From Jannaschia seosinensis (GTDB lineage: Bacteria > Pseudomonadota > Alphaproteobacteria > Rhodobacterales > Rhodobacteraceae): a stretch of DNA of 45,970 bases. Numbering within the stretch: the first letter of the stretch is position 1; the number at the start of each line of letters is the position of its first letter. Location of the stretch: NCBI RefSeq assembly GCF_001408515.1, contig NZ_CYPR01000019.1, positions 1-45,970 of the forward strand, read 5' to 3'. Under the pieces are notes generated by a model, which had not been told where the DNA came from, made no database searches, and was given only the letters and a program-made list of their open reading frames with translations. Positions 7,896 to 15,595 of the stretch are shown piece after piece. The position numbers and the translations under genes were made by a program.

Positions 7896-9619
7896 TGGAG
7901 GTGATTGTTCAGTCGCCGTTTGCGGAGATCGCCGCGCTTCTCGTGCTTGCCGCAGTTATCGGGTTTCTCGGGATCATCCTGCGCCAGCCGCTGATCGTGA
8001 GCTTCATCGCGGTCGGCCTGATCGCAGGTCCCTCGGCGCTGGACCTGGTCCGGTCGGACGAGCAGATCAGCCTGCTTTCCGAACTCGGGATCGCGGTGCT
8101 TCTGTTCCTCGTCGGCATCAAGCTCGACGTGAAGCTCATCCGCTCTCTCGGGGCGGTGTCGTTGTTGACCGGGCTGGGCCAGGTCGCGTTCACGTCGATC
8201 TTCGGCTACCTGATCGGGCTCGCGCTCGGGCTCGGGCATGTCACCAGCCTCTACGTCGCCGTGGCGCTGACCTTTTCTTCGACGATCATCATCGTGAAAC
8301 TGCTGTCGGACAAGCGCGAGATCGACAGCCTGCACGGCCAGATCGCGCTGGGCTTCCTGATCGTGCAGGACCTCGTCGTCGTTTTGGCGATGATCGTGCT
8401 CTCGGCCATCGGGATCGGCGCGGCCGGTGACGGCGGCCGTGGCGGCGGGTCGGTCCCGATCGTGCTGGCCTCGGGCGTGGCGATGGTGGCCCTCGTCATC
8501 CTCTTCGTCCGCTATGTCGCAAATCCGCTGACCGAGCGGCTGGCGCACGCGCCGGAGCTTCTCGTGATCTTCGCCATCGCCATGGCGGCGATGTTCGCGG
8601 CGGCCGGCGACATCGTCGGCCTCGGCAAGGAGGTGGGCGGCCTGCTGGCCGGCGTCGCGCTCGCCTCGACGCCCTATCGCGAAACCATCGCGGCGCGGCT
8701 CGCACCTCTGCGCGACTTCCTTCTTCTCTTCTTCTTCATCGCGCTCGGCTCGGCGCTCGACCTGTCGCTACTCGGCGCGCATGTGACCGGTGCCATCGTC
8801 TTTTCGCTGTTCGTGCTGATCGGCAACCCGCTCATCGTTCTGGCGATCATGGGGGCCATGGGCTACCGCAAGCGCACCGGTTTCCTCGCCGGCCTGACAG
8901 TCGCGCAGATCAGCGAGTTTTCCCTCATCTTCGTGGCCATGGGGGTGTCGCTCGGCCATGTGCAGGAAGACGCGCTCGGCCTCGTCACCATGGTCGGGCT
9001 CGTGACCATCGCCGCCTCGACCTACATGATCACCTACTCCCATCAGCTCTATTCCGTGTGCGAGCCGCTGCTCGGCGCGTTCGAGCGCAAGGGTACGCCG
9101 CGCGAGCCATCCGAGGCCGGGTCGCATCGCGAGGACGGCTACAAGGTGATAATATTCGGGCTGGGCCGGTTCGGCACGGCGATCGGAATGCGCCTGAAGA
9201 AGCGGGGCATCCGGGTGCTCGGGGTCGACTTCAACCCTCTGGCTGTGCGTCGCTGGCGCGAACTGGGGCTCGAAACAGAGTTCGGCGACGCGACCGATCC
9301 GGAATTCGTGGCCGAACTTCCACTGGCGCGGGCGGAATGGATCGTCTCGACCGTGCCGATCCACCCGACAGGCCTCAGCCACGAGGACACGCGCACGACG
9401 CTGATCCAGCTCACACGCACCTCCGGCTTCCGCGGGCGCGTGGCCGTGGGCTCGCATCATCCCAAGGACACAGAGGAACTCTTCGCCTCCGGCGCGGACA
9501 TGGTGCTGGAGCCATTCCAGGATGCCGCTGACCGGGCAGTGGATCTCCTTTGCGGCGCCCCGGAGGAAGAGCGGACCGAGATCCCGTCCATCGAAACGGA
9601 AGAGAAGCAGGCATCCTGA
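7895..9619 (+). CDS. CPA2-family cation:proton antiporter with RCK N-domain (Kef/YbaL type)
   Basis: 574 aa. Residues about 1-390 form a polytopic CPA2 exchanger (VIGFLGIILRQPLIVSFIAVGLIAGP; ALTFSSTIIIVKLLSDKREI; LGFLIVQDLVVVLAMI). After about residue 410 a Rossmann RCK/TrkA-N domain follows (YKVIIFGLGRFGTAIGMRLKKRG; GDATDPEFVAELPL) that binds nucleotide and gates transport. The start at 7895 overlaps the HTH stop and gives MEVIVQSPFAEIAALLVL. It should exchange K+ or Na+ for protons at the inner membrane. It converges on a CPA1 antiporter, making an ion-homeostasis block. Confidence 0.92.
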   Translation: MEVIVQSPFAEIAALLVLAAVIGFLGIILRQPLIVSFIAVGLIAGPSALDLVRSDEQISLLSELGIAVLLFLVGIKLDVKLIRSLGAVSLLTGLGQVAFTSIFGYLIGLALGLGHVTSLYVAVALTFSSTIIIVKLLSDKREIDSLHGQIALGFLIVQDLVVVLAMIVLSAIGIGAAGDGGRGGGSVPIVLASGVAMVALVILFVRYVANPLTERLAHAPELLVIFAIAMAAMFAAAGDIVGLGKEVGGLLAGVALASTPYRETIAARLAPLRDFLLLFFFIALGSALDLSLLGAHVTGAIVFSLFVLIGNPLIVLAIMGAMGYRKRTGFLAGLTVAQISEFSLIFVAMGVSLGHVQEDALGLVTMVGLVTIAASTYMITYSHQLYSVCEPLLGAFERKGTPREPSEAGSHREDGYKVIIFGLGRFGTAIGMRLKKRGIRVLGVDFNPLAVRRWRELGLETEFGDATDPEFVAELPLARAEWIVSTVPIHPTGLSHEDTRTTLIQLTRTSGFRGRVAVGSHHPKDTEELFASGADMVLEPFQDAADRAVDLLCGAPEEERTEIPSIETEEKQAS

Positions 9620-9752
9620 TCCATGAGTTCATCATGACCGGTCGACCGAGTTTTCCGGGTCGGATTTCGCGAATGCGAAGATCATCGGCCGCCCACGACC
9701 GAGGACGGGCACAACGTCATCGAGTTCGACGCGACGCTGGACTGAGGTGACG

Positions 9753-9786
9753 CCGTCGCGCGATCCTCATTCCGCGCGCGCGACGG
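9753..9786. terminator. Hairpin between convergent antiporter genes
   Basis: Perfect 10-bp stem CCGTCGCGCG/CGCGCGACGG with a 14-nt loop. It lies between the CPA2 stop (9619) and the CPA1 stop (9794). No long T-run follows on either side, so bidirectional termination is inferred from position. The bases 9620-9745 hold no convincing gene, though GHNVIEFDATLD followed by a stop could be a gene remnant. Confidence 0.5.
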
Positions 9787-9793
9787 TGGTGCC

Positions 9794-12286
9794 TTAGAAC
9801 AGGTCGTCCGGGTCGACCCCGCGCTTCTCGGCGCTTGCGCGGACGGCGTCCTGCAGGGCTGCGCTGCGGTCCAGCAGGCGGCGGAACCGCGCCTCGTCGA
9901 GCACGAGCAGCGTCGAGGGGGCGATGGCGCGCACCTCGGCGCGGCGGGCCTTCTTCATCAGGATTGCCATCTGACCGAACATCTCACCCCGCCCGAGCCG
10001 CCAGGTCTGCCCGGCGGTTTCCAGTTCCACCGCCCCCGAGGCAATGAAGAAAACGCTCCTGGCGGCGCTGTCCTTGCGGATGATCACCTCGCCGGCATTG
10101 ACGTAGCGCGTCTCGAGCGCACGGCCGAGTCGCTTGAGCACGGCATCGTCGATCTCGGCGAAGAGCGGGAATTGCCGGACCAACTCTGCCCGCTGCAGCG
10201 CGATGTCGAGATGCGGGCGTTCCTCAGCGACGGCCCGGCGCGCATCGAGGTCCTGCATCAGCGCAGTGTAGACCTCGGCGCCGATCAGCCCGTCCTCGCG
10301 CATCGCCGTGTATTCCCGCTCCTCGAGCCGAAGGGTCGTTCGCCTGATGAAGCGGCGCTCCAGTTTCTCGGCATAGCCCGGGTATTGCAGGCGCAGCCCC
10401 TCAAGCGCGGTTTCCACCGTCTCGATCCGCCGGGCGAGCAGCTCGTGAAGCAGGTCCGCCACCCGCCGGCCGTGAATGCGCCGGATGCGCCCGTCGATGA
10501 AGGTGCCCAGATCGCGCAGGATCAGCCGCTGCGAGAGCAGCAGCTCGAACCGGTCGGCGGTCATGCGCGCCAGCGGCCCGGACAGGCGCAAACGACCGTT
10601 CAAAAGCACGGCGACACGGAACCCCCGACCATAGGCGACGCTGCGCCGCGCCGCGCGGTTGTAACCGCTTCGCCCCTGGCTGCGCGCGCCCTCGATCAGC
10701 CGGTCGGCATCCGACAGGATTTGTTCGGCCATGCGCGCCGAGATCGTCCGGTCGCGCACGCGCTCGATGATCGTGTCGCGCTCGTGACCCGCGACCGCAA
10801 TCAGGCCGAGCGTGACCCGGTCGCGGTCGAGGATGTCGGCGCTGTCCTCCGCCGATTTCACGGCCGCGTCCAGGCGCACGCCGAACCGCTTGGCCTCGGA
10901 CCGCACGGTATCGTGGCTCAGCTCGTAGTTCTCGGTGGTGCGCGCCACGTCCTCGCGCACCGTCTGTAGCGCCACGGCGACCACCTGCCGCGACAGCGCC
11001 TGGTCGATCGGCGACAGGCGGTCGAGGCCGAGCCAGCCGATCATGGTCCTCAGCGTCGTGCCCTGCACGATGAGGGTGAAGAGCGTGAAACCCGTGGCGA
11101 GGATGCCCACGACGCGGCTGATCTCATCCGGCACGCGAAAGCTTTCTGTCACCGCCAGCGCCAGAGCCAGCGTCACAGCGCCCCGCAAGCCGCCCCAGAG
11201 GATCGCCACCCGGTAGGGCCGTTCCACCTCGGGGGAAAGCTTCAGCGCGGTCAGCAGCGGCAGAAGCCCGAACAGGATCACTGCCCGAGCGGCGATGGCG
11301 GCGAGGATCACCACGCCGACCAGCACAAAATCCTCAAGCCGCACCTCCTCGAGAAGTCGCGGGATCAGCAGCGCGGCGAGAATGAAGATCAGCGCCCCGG
11401 CCCAATGCGCCAGCACGTCCCAGATCTCGCGCAGGTTCGCCCAAGCCTGCGGCGGCAGGCGCCCGGGTCCGGTCAGGTTCAGCGTCAGCCCCGCGGCCAC
11501 CACGGCGATGACGCCCGAGGCGCCGATGCTTTGCTCCGCTCCGATATAGGCGAGGTAGGGCAGCGCGATCGAAATCGAGATCTGAGCCAACTCATGCCGG
11601 CTGAAGAGCGCCATCATCCAGACCGCCACCCGCGCCGCCAGCCAGCCCGTGAACGCGCCGCCCGCGATCAGGACCGGAAATCGCGACAGCGCCTCGTCAA
11701 GGTCGGGATCCGGCATCCCCAGCATCACAAAGCCCATGAACACGCCGAAGAGCGCGATCGCCGCGGCGTCGTTCAGAAGACTCTCGCCCTCGATGATCCG
11801 CGCGAGCCTGCGGGGCGCAGAGATCGAGCGGAAGATGGTGACCACCGCGGACGGGTCGGTCGTGGACACGATCGCGCCAATCAGCAGGCAAGCCGCGAGC
11901 GGCAGCGCGCTCGCCCAAGCGAGGGCGTAGCCCACGCTCAGCGTCGCAACGACCACGGCCACGACCGCGAGCACGAGGATCGGCACCCAGTCGTCCAGAA
12001 TCCGGCGCAGGTTCATCCCCAGCGTCGCCTGGAACAGCAGCGTCGGCAGGAACACGTAAAGAAAGACGTTGGAGCGGATCGGCAGCCCGAGAATGGCCTC
12101 GGCCACGGGGTTGAGCGCGTCGGTCAGCTCCGTCCGCAGGAAGAAGATCGCCCCCGCACCGATCAATATGCCGAGCACGGCGAGGATCACACTGTAGGGC
12201 ATACGAAGGCGCGCGGCGAGCGGCTCCGCCGCGCCGATAACGAGAAACAGGGACGCGATGACAGTGGTGACCAGAACGATATCCAT
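9794..12286 (-). CDS. CPA1-family Na+(K+)/H+ antiporter with C-terminal cyclic-nucleotide-binding domain
   Basis: 830 aa. Residues about 1-420 are the NhaP/NHE-type membrane exchanger, with the family signatures GAIVSTTDPSAVVTIFR and EGESLLNDAAAIALFGVFMG and a late LWGGLRGAVTLALALAV helix. A long cytoplasmic helical region follows. Residues about 705-825 are a cNMP-binding fold (FPLFAEIDDAVLKRLGRALE; GEVIIRKDSAARSVFFIASG; LGRGEMFGQMAIL). Similar in layout to SOS1/sperm-NHE-like exchangers. It is the last resident gene before the prophage; prophage late transcription runs toward it in the same direction. Confidence 0.92.
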   Translation of the reverse strand: MDIVLVTTVIASLFLVIGAAEPLAARLRMPYSVILAVLGILIGAGAIFFLRTELTDALNPVAEAILGLPIRSNVFLYVFLPTLLFQATLGMNLRRILDDWVPILVLAVVAVVVATLSVGYALAWASALPLAACLLIGAIVSTTDPSAVVTIFRSISAPRRLARIIEGESLLNDAAAIALFGVFMGFVMLGMPDPDLDEALSRFPVLIAGGAFTGWLAARVAVWMMALFSRHELAQISISIALPYLAYIGAEQSIGASGVIAVVAAGLTLNLTGPGRLPPQAWANLREIWDVLAHWAGALIFILAALLIPRLLEEVRLEDFVLVGVVILAAIAARAVILFGLLPLLTALKLSPEVERPYRVAILWGGLRGAVTLALALAVTESFRVPDEISRVVGILATGFTLFTLIVQGTTLRTMIGWLGLDRLSPIDQALSRQVVAVALQTVREDVARTTENYELSHDTVRSEAKRFGVRLDAAVKSAEDSADILDRDRVTLGLIAVAGHERDTIIERVRDRTISARMAEQILSDADRLIEGARSQGRSGYNRAARRSVAYGRGFRVAVLLNGRLRLSGPLARMTADRFELLLSQRLILRDLGTFIDGRIRRIHGRRVADLLHELLARRIETVETALEGLRLQYPGYAEKLERRFIRRTTLRLEEREYTAMREDGLIGAEVYTALMQDLDARRAVAEERPHLDIALQRAELVRQFPLFAEIDDAVLKRLGRALETRYVNAGEVIIRKDSAARSVFFIASGAVELETAGQTWRLGRGEMFGQMAILMKKARRAEVRAIAPSTLLVLDEARFRRLLDRSAALQDAVRASAEKRGVDPDDLF

Positions 12287-12518
12287 AATCCTGAAATAGC
12301 TGGAAATTCAGGCGCGGGGAATCGGCAGGGCTCGATTGTCGCCAAGAAGGGCAAGATTTCCTCGTATTGGCGCTCGATCCGCTTCCGCCGATGGCGAACT
12401 GCGCCTGTGAGAAACCTGCCTATGGTCGCCGTTTAGGCAGCAGTCCGGTCATTATCTCGCAGCGGCGTTGCTCCGGCAGCGATGTCCGGAACCCAATCAG
12501 GGCTACTGTGCGCAACGA
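12287..12518. other. Chromosome-prophage junction region; attL expected here
   Basis: 232 bases between the antiporter start and the last lysis gene. No gene, tRNA or strong repeat is visible. The left attachment site should lie here, because genes to the left are resident-type and all genes to the right are phage-type. It must also contain the antiporter promoter. Confidence 0.4.
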
Positions 12519-12773
12519 TCACCTACCTAAGCCGGTCGTACCCGTCCCTCGGCAGGCGCGGAGCTGATCTCTTACGACAGCATAATCGCTCAGCATCTCC
12601 GCGATCGACGAGCCTTGCGGCAGCATCCCCAGTTCCTCGGCCGCCCGTGCCTGGAACTCGCGGCCATACTCGACCACCGGTGGGCACGCCGCGAGCCTGC
12701 CCGACTCAGAACCGTCCGTCGCGCAGCCGCTGAGCAAGCTCGTTGCGATCGCGAGGACGGCGAGCCGCCGCAT
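12519..12773 (-). CDS. Rz1-like outer-membrane spanin lipoprotein (o-spanin)
   Basis: 84 aa from the ATG at 12773: MRRLAVLAIATSLLSGCAT, a lipoprotein signal with lipobox LSGC and acylated Cys at residue 17. The rest is a short periplasmic domain. Its first 68 bases lie out of frame inside the upstream i-spanin gene, the classical nested Rz/Rz1 layout. The pair fuses inner and outer membranes at the end of phage lysis. An in-frame upstream ATG (12797) would spoil the signal peptide. Confidence 0.85.
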   Translation of the reverse strand: MRRLAVLAIATSLLSGCATDGSESGRLAACPPVVEYGREFQARAAEELGMLPQGSSIAEMLSDYAVVRDQLRACRGTGTTGLGR

Positions 12774-12963
12774 CCAGCATCCGGCGTTGGACATCATTGG
12801 TCTTCTCCAAGGTTCCGAGACGTTCGGCGAGGCGGCCCGTGCGTTCGCCGGAGCGCCGGAGTGCGAGCAGGAACAGTAGTACCGCGAGCGCGAAGGCGCC
12901 GTAGCGCAGCGCCGCCCGCATCCACAGGCTCGTGGCGATCCCGCCGAGCAAGGTGCCGATCAC
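12706..12963 (-). CDS. Rz-like inner-membrane spanin (i-spanin)
   Basis: 85 aa with one N-terminal membrane helix (LRYGAFALAVLLFLLALRR) and a periplasmic coiled coil (GRLAERLGTLEKTNDVQRRMLDAAARRPRD). ATG 12963 overlaps the endolysin stop as ATGA. Its 3' end overlaps the o-spanin gene in a different frame. The topology, position and overlap identify it rather than sequence similarity alone. Confidence 0.8.
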   Translation of the reverse strand: MIGTLLGGIATSLWMRAALRYGAFALAVLLFLLALRRSGERTGRLAERLGTLEKTNDVQRRMLDAAARRPRDRNELAQRLRDGRF

Positions 12964-13634
12964 CGCCGCCCCCGGCGCCAGTCATCGAGCCGGGCGTAGA
13001 TCGTGACCGCGATGCCGCCGAGCGCCACTGCGATGAACACCCAGCGGAGCGTGTCGAGATATGGCACGAGCGGCAGGATGGCGGACTGGGTCTCGGCCAG
13101 GACGCTCTGCGCGACCTCCACGCCCGCAGCACCCAACGTCGCCACACCGGCCGCCCCGCCGCCCTTCATGGTGCGGCTGTCGGCCAGCACTTCGCGCGCG
13201 GGCGGCGTCTCGGCTGCAAATGCTGTCGCCCGGACCGGGAACCGCTCGCCCCACTGACGCGCGGGCCCAAGGTCGATATGGATGAACCCCGAGCGCGGAT
13301 AGAAGCCGAAGCCGAGGAATCCGACCTCGCGCGCCGCCGCCTCGAACGCCACCGGGTCGAGGTTCGTCATGGCGATATCGAAGGCGCCGCCGTCCATGTG
13401 CTTCGACCGGGTGGCGCCGCCAACGGCACGGTTGTGCTCGGGGCTGCGATAGGCCGAGCGCACGATCAGCGGCTTGCCCAGCCGGTCGCGCAGCGCTTGC
13501 AGCTTGTCGAGCGCGGGTTCGTTGATGAGCAGCTTGCCGGTGCCGCGGCAGGCGATCTCGGCGGGCGAGAAGTTGGGCCAGCGCCAGGTGCCCTCAGGCA
13601 AGTCGCGCCAATGGCGGTGGAAGGTCGTGGTCAT
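12960..13634 (-). CDS. M15-family peptidase endolysin with C-terminal membrane segment
   Basis: 224 aa from ATG 13634 behind GGAGGATTCTC. Residues about 20-130 are a peptidase M15A domain that cleaves peptidoglycan cross-links: SKHMDGGAFDI supplies zinc ligands H79 and D86, and FIHIDLG supplies H119. A linker follows, then one hydrophobic segment (RWVFIAVALGGIAVTIYA, about 195-213) and a basic tail DDWRRGRR. A tail-anchored or signal-arrest-like endolysin is one reading; an endolysin fused to a holin-like segment is another. It begins the lysis cassette and is overlapped by the i-spanin. Confidence 0.88.
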   Translation of the reverse strand: MTTTFHRHWRDLPEGTWRWPNFSPAEIACRGTGKLLINEPALDKLQALRDRLGKPLIVRSAYRSPEHNRAVGGATRSKHMDGGAFDIAMTNLDPVAFEAAAREVGFLGFGFYPRSGFIHIDLGPARQWGERFPVRATAFAAETPPAREVLADSRTMKGGGAAGVATLGAAGVEVAQSVLAETQSAILPLVPYLDTLRWVFIAVALGGIAVTIYARLDDWRRGRR

Positions 13635-13657
13635 GAGAATCCTCCGAAAACGAAAAA

Positions 13658-13674
13658 CCCGCCTCAAGGGCGGG
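13658..13674 (-). terminator. Rho-independent terminator/attenuator before the endolysin
   Basis: On the minus strand CCCGCC-CTTGA-GGCGGG is followed by TTTTT. It lies in the 73-base gap between the holin-like gene and the endolysin, only 24 bases before the endolysin ATG. It would stop late transcripts before lysis unless read through or antiterminated. Confidence 0.75.
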
Positions 13675-13707
13675 CGCGGTTGGGCTGATGGATGGGATGG
13701 TGAGCGG

Positions 13708-13998
13708 CTACGGGCTGCCGCCGAAGATCTTGAGCTTGATGGCGATGCCCGCGAGCAGCGCCAGCATGACGCCAGTGGTGATCATGCGGACGGCGGTCTG
13801 CATCGCCGTGCGCCGCACCAGACGAATGCAATCCACGAGGGAGCGCAGATCTCGGATGTCGAGCGCGGCCTCGTCGCCGTCGAGACCGACATCGGCCAGC
13901 GCGCGTTTCGCGCCTTCCTCGGCCGCCCGCGCGAGGATCGCCTCGAACTCCGGCTCGGGCATGCGGACGTGGCCCTGATCGTTGCGGCGTACCGTCAT
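13708..13998 (-). CDS. DUF6127-like small membrane protein, holin candidate
   Basis: 96 aa. The N-terminal half is soluble (EFEAILARAAEEGAKRALADVGLDGDEAALDIRDLRSLVD) and the C-terminal part has one or two membrane spans (MITTGVMLALLAGIAIKLKIF). This layout matches small phage proteins of the DUF6127 type that lie next to lysis genes. Position just upstream of the endolysin makes a holin role reasonable, but the sequence alone does not prove it. Confidence 0.7.
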   Translation of the reverse strand: MTVRRNDQGHVRMPEPEFEAILARAAEEGAKRALADVGLDGDEAALDIRDLRSLVDCIRLVRRTAMQTAVRMITTGVMLALLAGIAIKLKIFGGSP

Positions 13999-14011
13999 GG
14001 CATCCTCCTCG

Positions 14012-15088
14012 TCAGCCGATCTTCGCGCCCCAGAAAGAGGTGTGGTTGGCGGCGAAGTAGCCGTCGGCCGCGCGGAAGTACCCTTGGAGTTCGACGGTGT
14101 CGCCCGCTGTCAGCGGCACCATGGTCTGCAGCCAGAGCGCCGTGGCATCGGAGACGTGAGCCCCGCTGATCTCCCCAAATGAGCCGCGGATCTCAGTCCC
14201 GCCGTTCAGCACGAGCCGCCCGCTCATGCGCGCCGCGGTGCTGGCGTTGATCTTGTAGAGCAGCGTCGCGCCGAAGAGGTAGGTGCCGTCCACAGGCGCC
14301 ACGTAGTGGTTGTTCGCGGCGTCGAAGGCCCCCTGATCGTTGTAGTCGGTGTTGTTGAGGCCGATCTTCGTCCAGGTCCCGACGCCGACATAGTTGTCGT
14401 AGTTGGTCCATGCCTTGAACCGCGGGAGCCGGGGCTGGTCGACGATGCCGTTGGCGTTGTCGACGCTGAGCCCGTCGAAGAAGGTGCTGCCGTCGGCCGA
14501 GACCGCGAGCCGGAAGCGGTCTGAGCCGAACAGCCCGACCAGCGCCTTGGTCACGAAGCCGGTCTGCAACGTCAGCCCGAGATCGTCGCCAGCGGCCTCC
14601 TTGTTCATGGTGTAGAACAGATCGCCGGTCCCGCCCTCGGCCACGGTCTTCGCCGTCCAGAGCGCGGCGTTGAGCTTGGCCGAGAACGGGTTCGCGGCGC
14701 CCGCCGTGGTGCCGAGCCCCAGCAGCGCCATGTTCTGCAGCGCCGTGGGTGTCGTTCCGATCCAGGCTGCACCGTCGTAGACGAGCAACAGGCCCTCGTC
14801 CTCGACCCACGCCCGCCAGCCGGTCCGGGGTGGCAGACGCAGCCACGCGCCATCGGTCCAAAGCGCGACGTTCAGATCCCAGCCCGCCCAGTCGCCCGTT
14901 GCGCCGGAGGCGACGATGTATCGGTCGCCGTCGGCGGGGCTTCCGGGTGGCGCGGTCAGGTCCCGGTCGAGGACGGAGAGCTGCACGAGTCCGTCGAGGA
15001 TCCTCAGCGCCTCGTTTTGGGTGACGTGCTTCTGGGCCTGCGCCGCCAGGATGTAGGGCAGCAGCAGATGGGTCGTGGCATCGGACAT
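14012..15088 (-). CDS. DUF2793 tail fibre/host-recognition protein
   Basis: 358 aa from ATG 15088. The N-terminal about 180 residues are DUF2793 (LLLPYILAAQAQKHVTQNEALRILD; DGDRYIVASGATGDWAGW; LPPRTGWRAWVEDEGLLLVYDG). The C-terminal about 135 residues (FKAWTNYDNYVGVGTWTKIGLNN; YLFGATLLYKINASTAARMS) resemble a C1q/TNF-like trimeric receptor-binding head. It probably forms a fibre attached to the tail tip and determines host range. A hairpin sits just upstream. Confidence 0.85.
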   Translation of the reverse strand: MSDATTHLLLPYILAAQAQKHVTQNEALRILDGLVQLSVLDRDLTAPPGSPADGDRYIVASGATGDWAGWDLNVALWTDGAWLRLPPRTGWRAWVEDEGLLLVYDGAAWIGTTPTALQNMALLGLGTTAGAANPFSAKLNAALWTAKTVAEGGTGDLFYTMNKEAAGDDLGLTLQTGFVTKALVGLFGSDRFRLAVSADGSTFFDGLSVDNANGIVDQPRLPRFKAWTNYDNYVGVGTWTKIGLNNTDYNDQGAFDAANNHYVAPVDGTYLFGATLLYKINASTAARMSGRLVLNGGTEIRGSFGEISGAHVSDATALWLQTMVPLTAGDTVELQGYFRAADGYFAANHTSFWGAKIG

Positions 15089-15111
15089 GGACGGTCTCCA
15101 GAACGAAGAAG

Positions 15112-15132
15112 GCCGCCTGCATGGCAGGCGGC
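15112..15132 (-). promoter_or_regulatory. Hairpin before the tail-fibre gene
   Basis: Perfect 9-bp stem GCCGCCTGC/GCAGGCGGC with a 3-nt loop, 23 bases before the fibre start. On the minus strand it is followed by CTTCTTCGTTCTGGAG, a pyrimidine-rich run leading into the ribosome site. It could be a weak terminator or an mRNA-processing/stability element. Confidence 0.55.
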
Positions 15133-15162
15133 GAACAGTGGCGCAGCGGTGGTGCTGACGAG

Positions 15163-15543
15163 CTACCCGCGCTCGGGCGTCTTCCCCGGAATCGCGGACA
15201 GAACTGGGTCGGGTTTCGCCGCGTCCCACTTCGCGGTCATCGCGGCCCAGCGATCAATTTCGGCACGGAAGGCCGGGTCATCGATCCGCAGATGGAAGGT
15301 GTAGAGCCGATCGACAATCTCGCGCATGAGCGCGCGCATCTCGTCGTCATCGATCCGAGAGACCTCGGACCAGGGAATGCGGTTGCCCTCTGCATCTTGG
15401 ACGATGACGTCGCTGCCGTCACCGGTGCGCGAGATGGGCGTCCGGCCCGCATGCAGGGCCTCCAACTGCGTGTTGCGCACGCAGGCCACGGCCATCACTC
15501 TGGCAAGCTGGGCTGCTATACGGTCTTCGTCTTCAGGGCGCAT
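15163..15543 (-). CDS. Hypothetical phage protein next to the baseplate gene
   Basis: 126 aa, soluble and acidic: MRPEDEDRIAAQLARVMAVA, then SDVIVQDAEGNRIPWSEVSRIDDDEMRALMREIVDR. I do not recognise the family. It lies between the giant tail protein and the fibre, where RcGTA-like and related prophages often carry small accessory tail genes, so a role in fibre attachment or assembly is possible. Confidence 0.65.
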   Translation of the reverse strand: MRPEDEDRIAAQLARVMAVACVRNTQLEALHAGRTPISRTGDGSDVIVQDAEGNRIPWSEVSRIDDDEMRALMREIVDRLYTFHLRIDDPAFRAEIDRWAAMTAKWDAAKPDPVLSAIPGKTPERG

Positions 15544-15595
15544 GACCCAAGCTTACGCCGCAGGATGCGTGCACTTCCAGAACTCATTGCATGCC

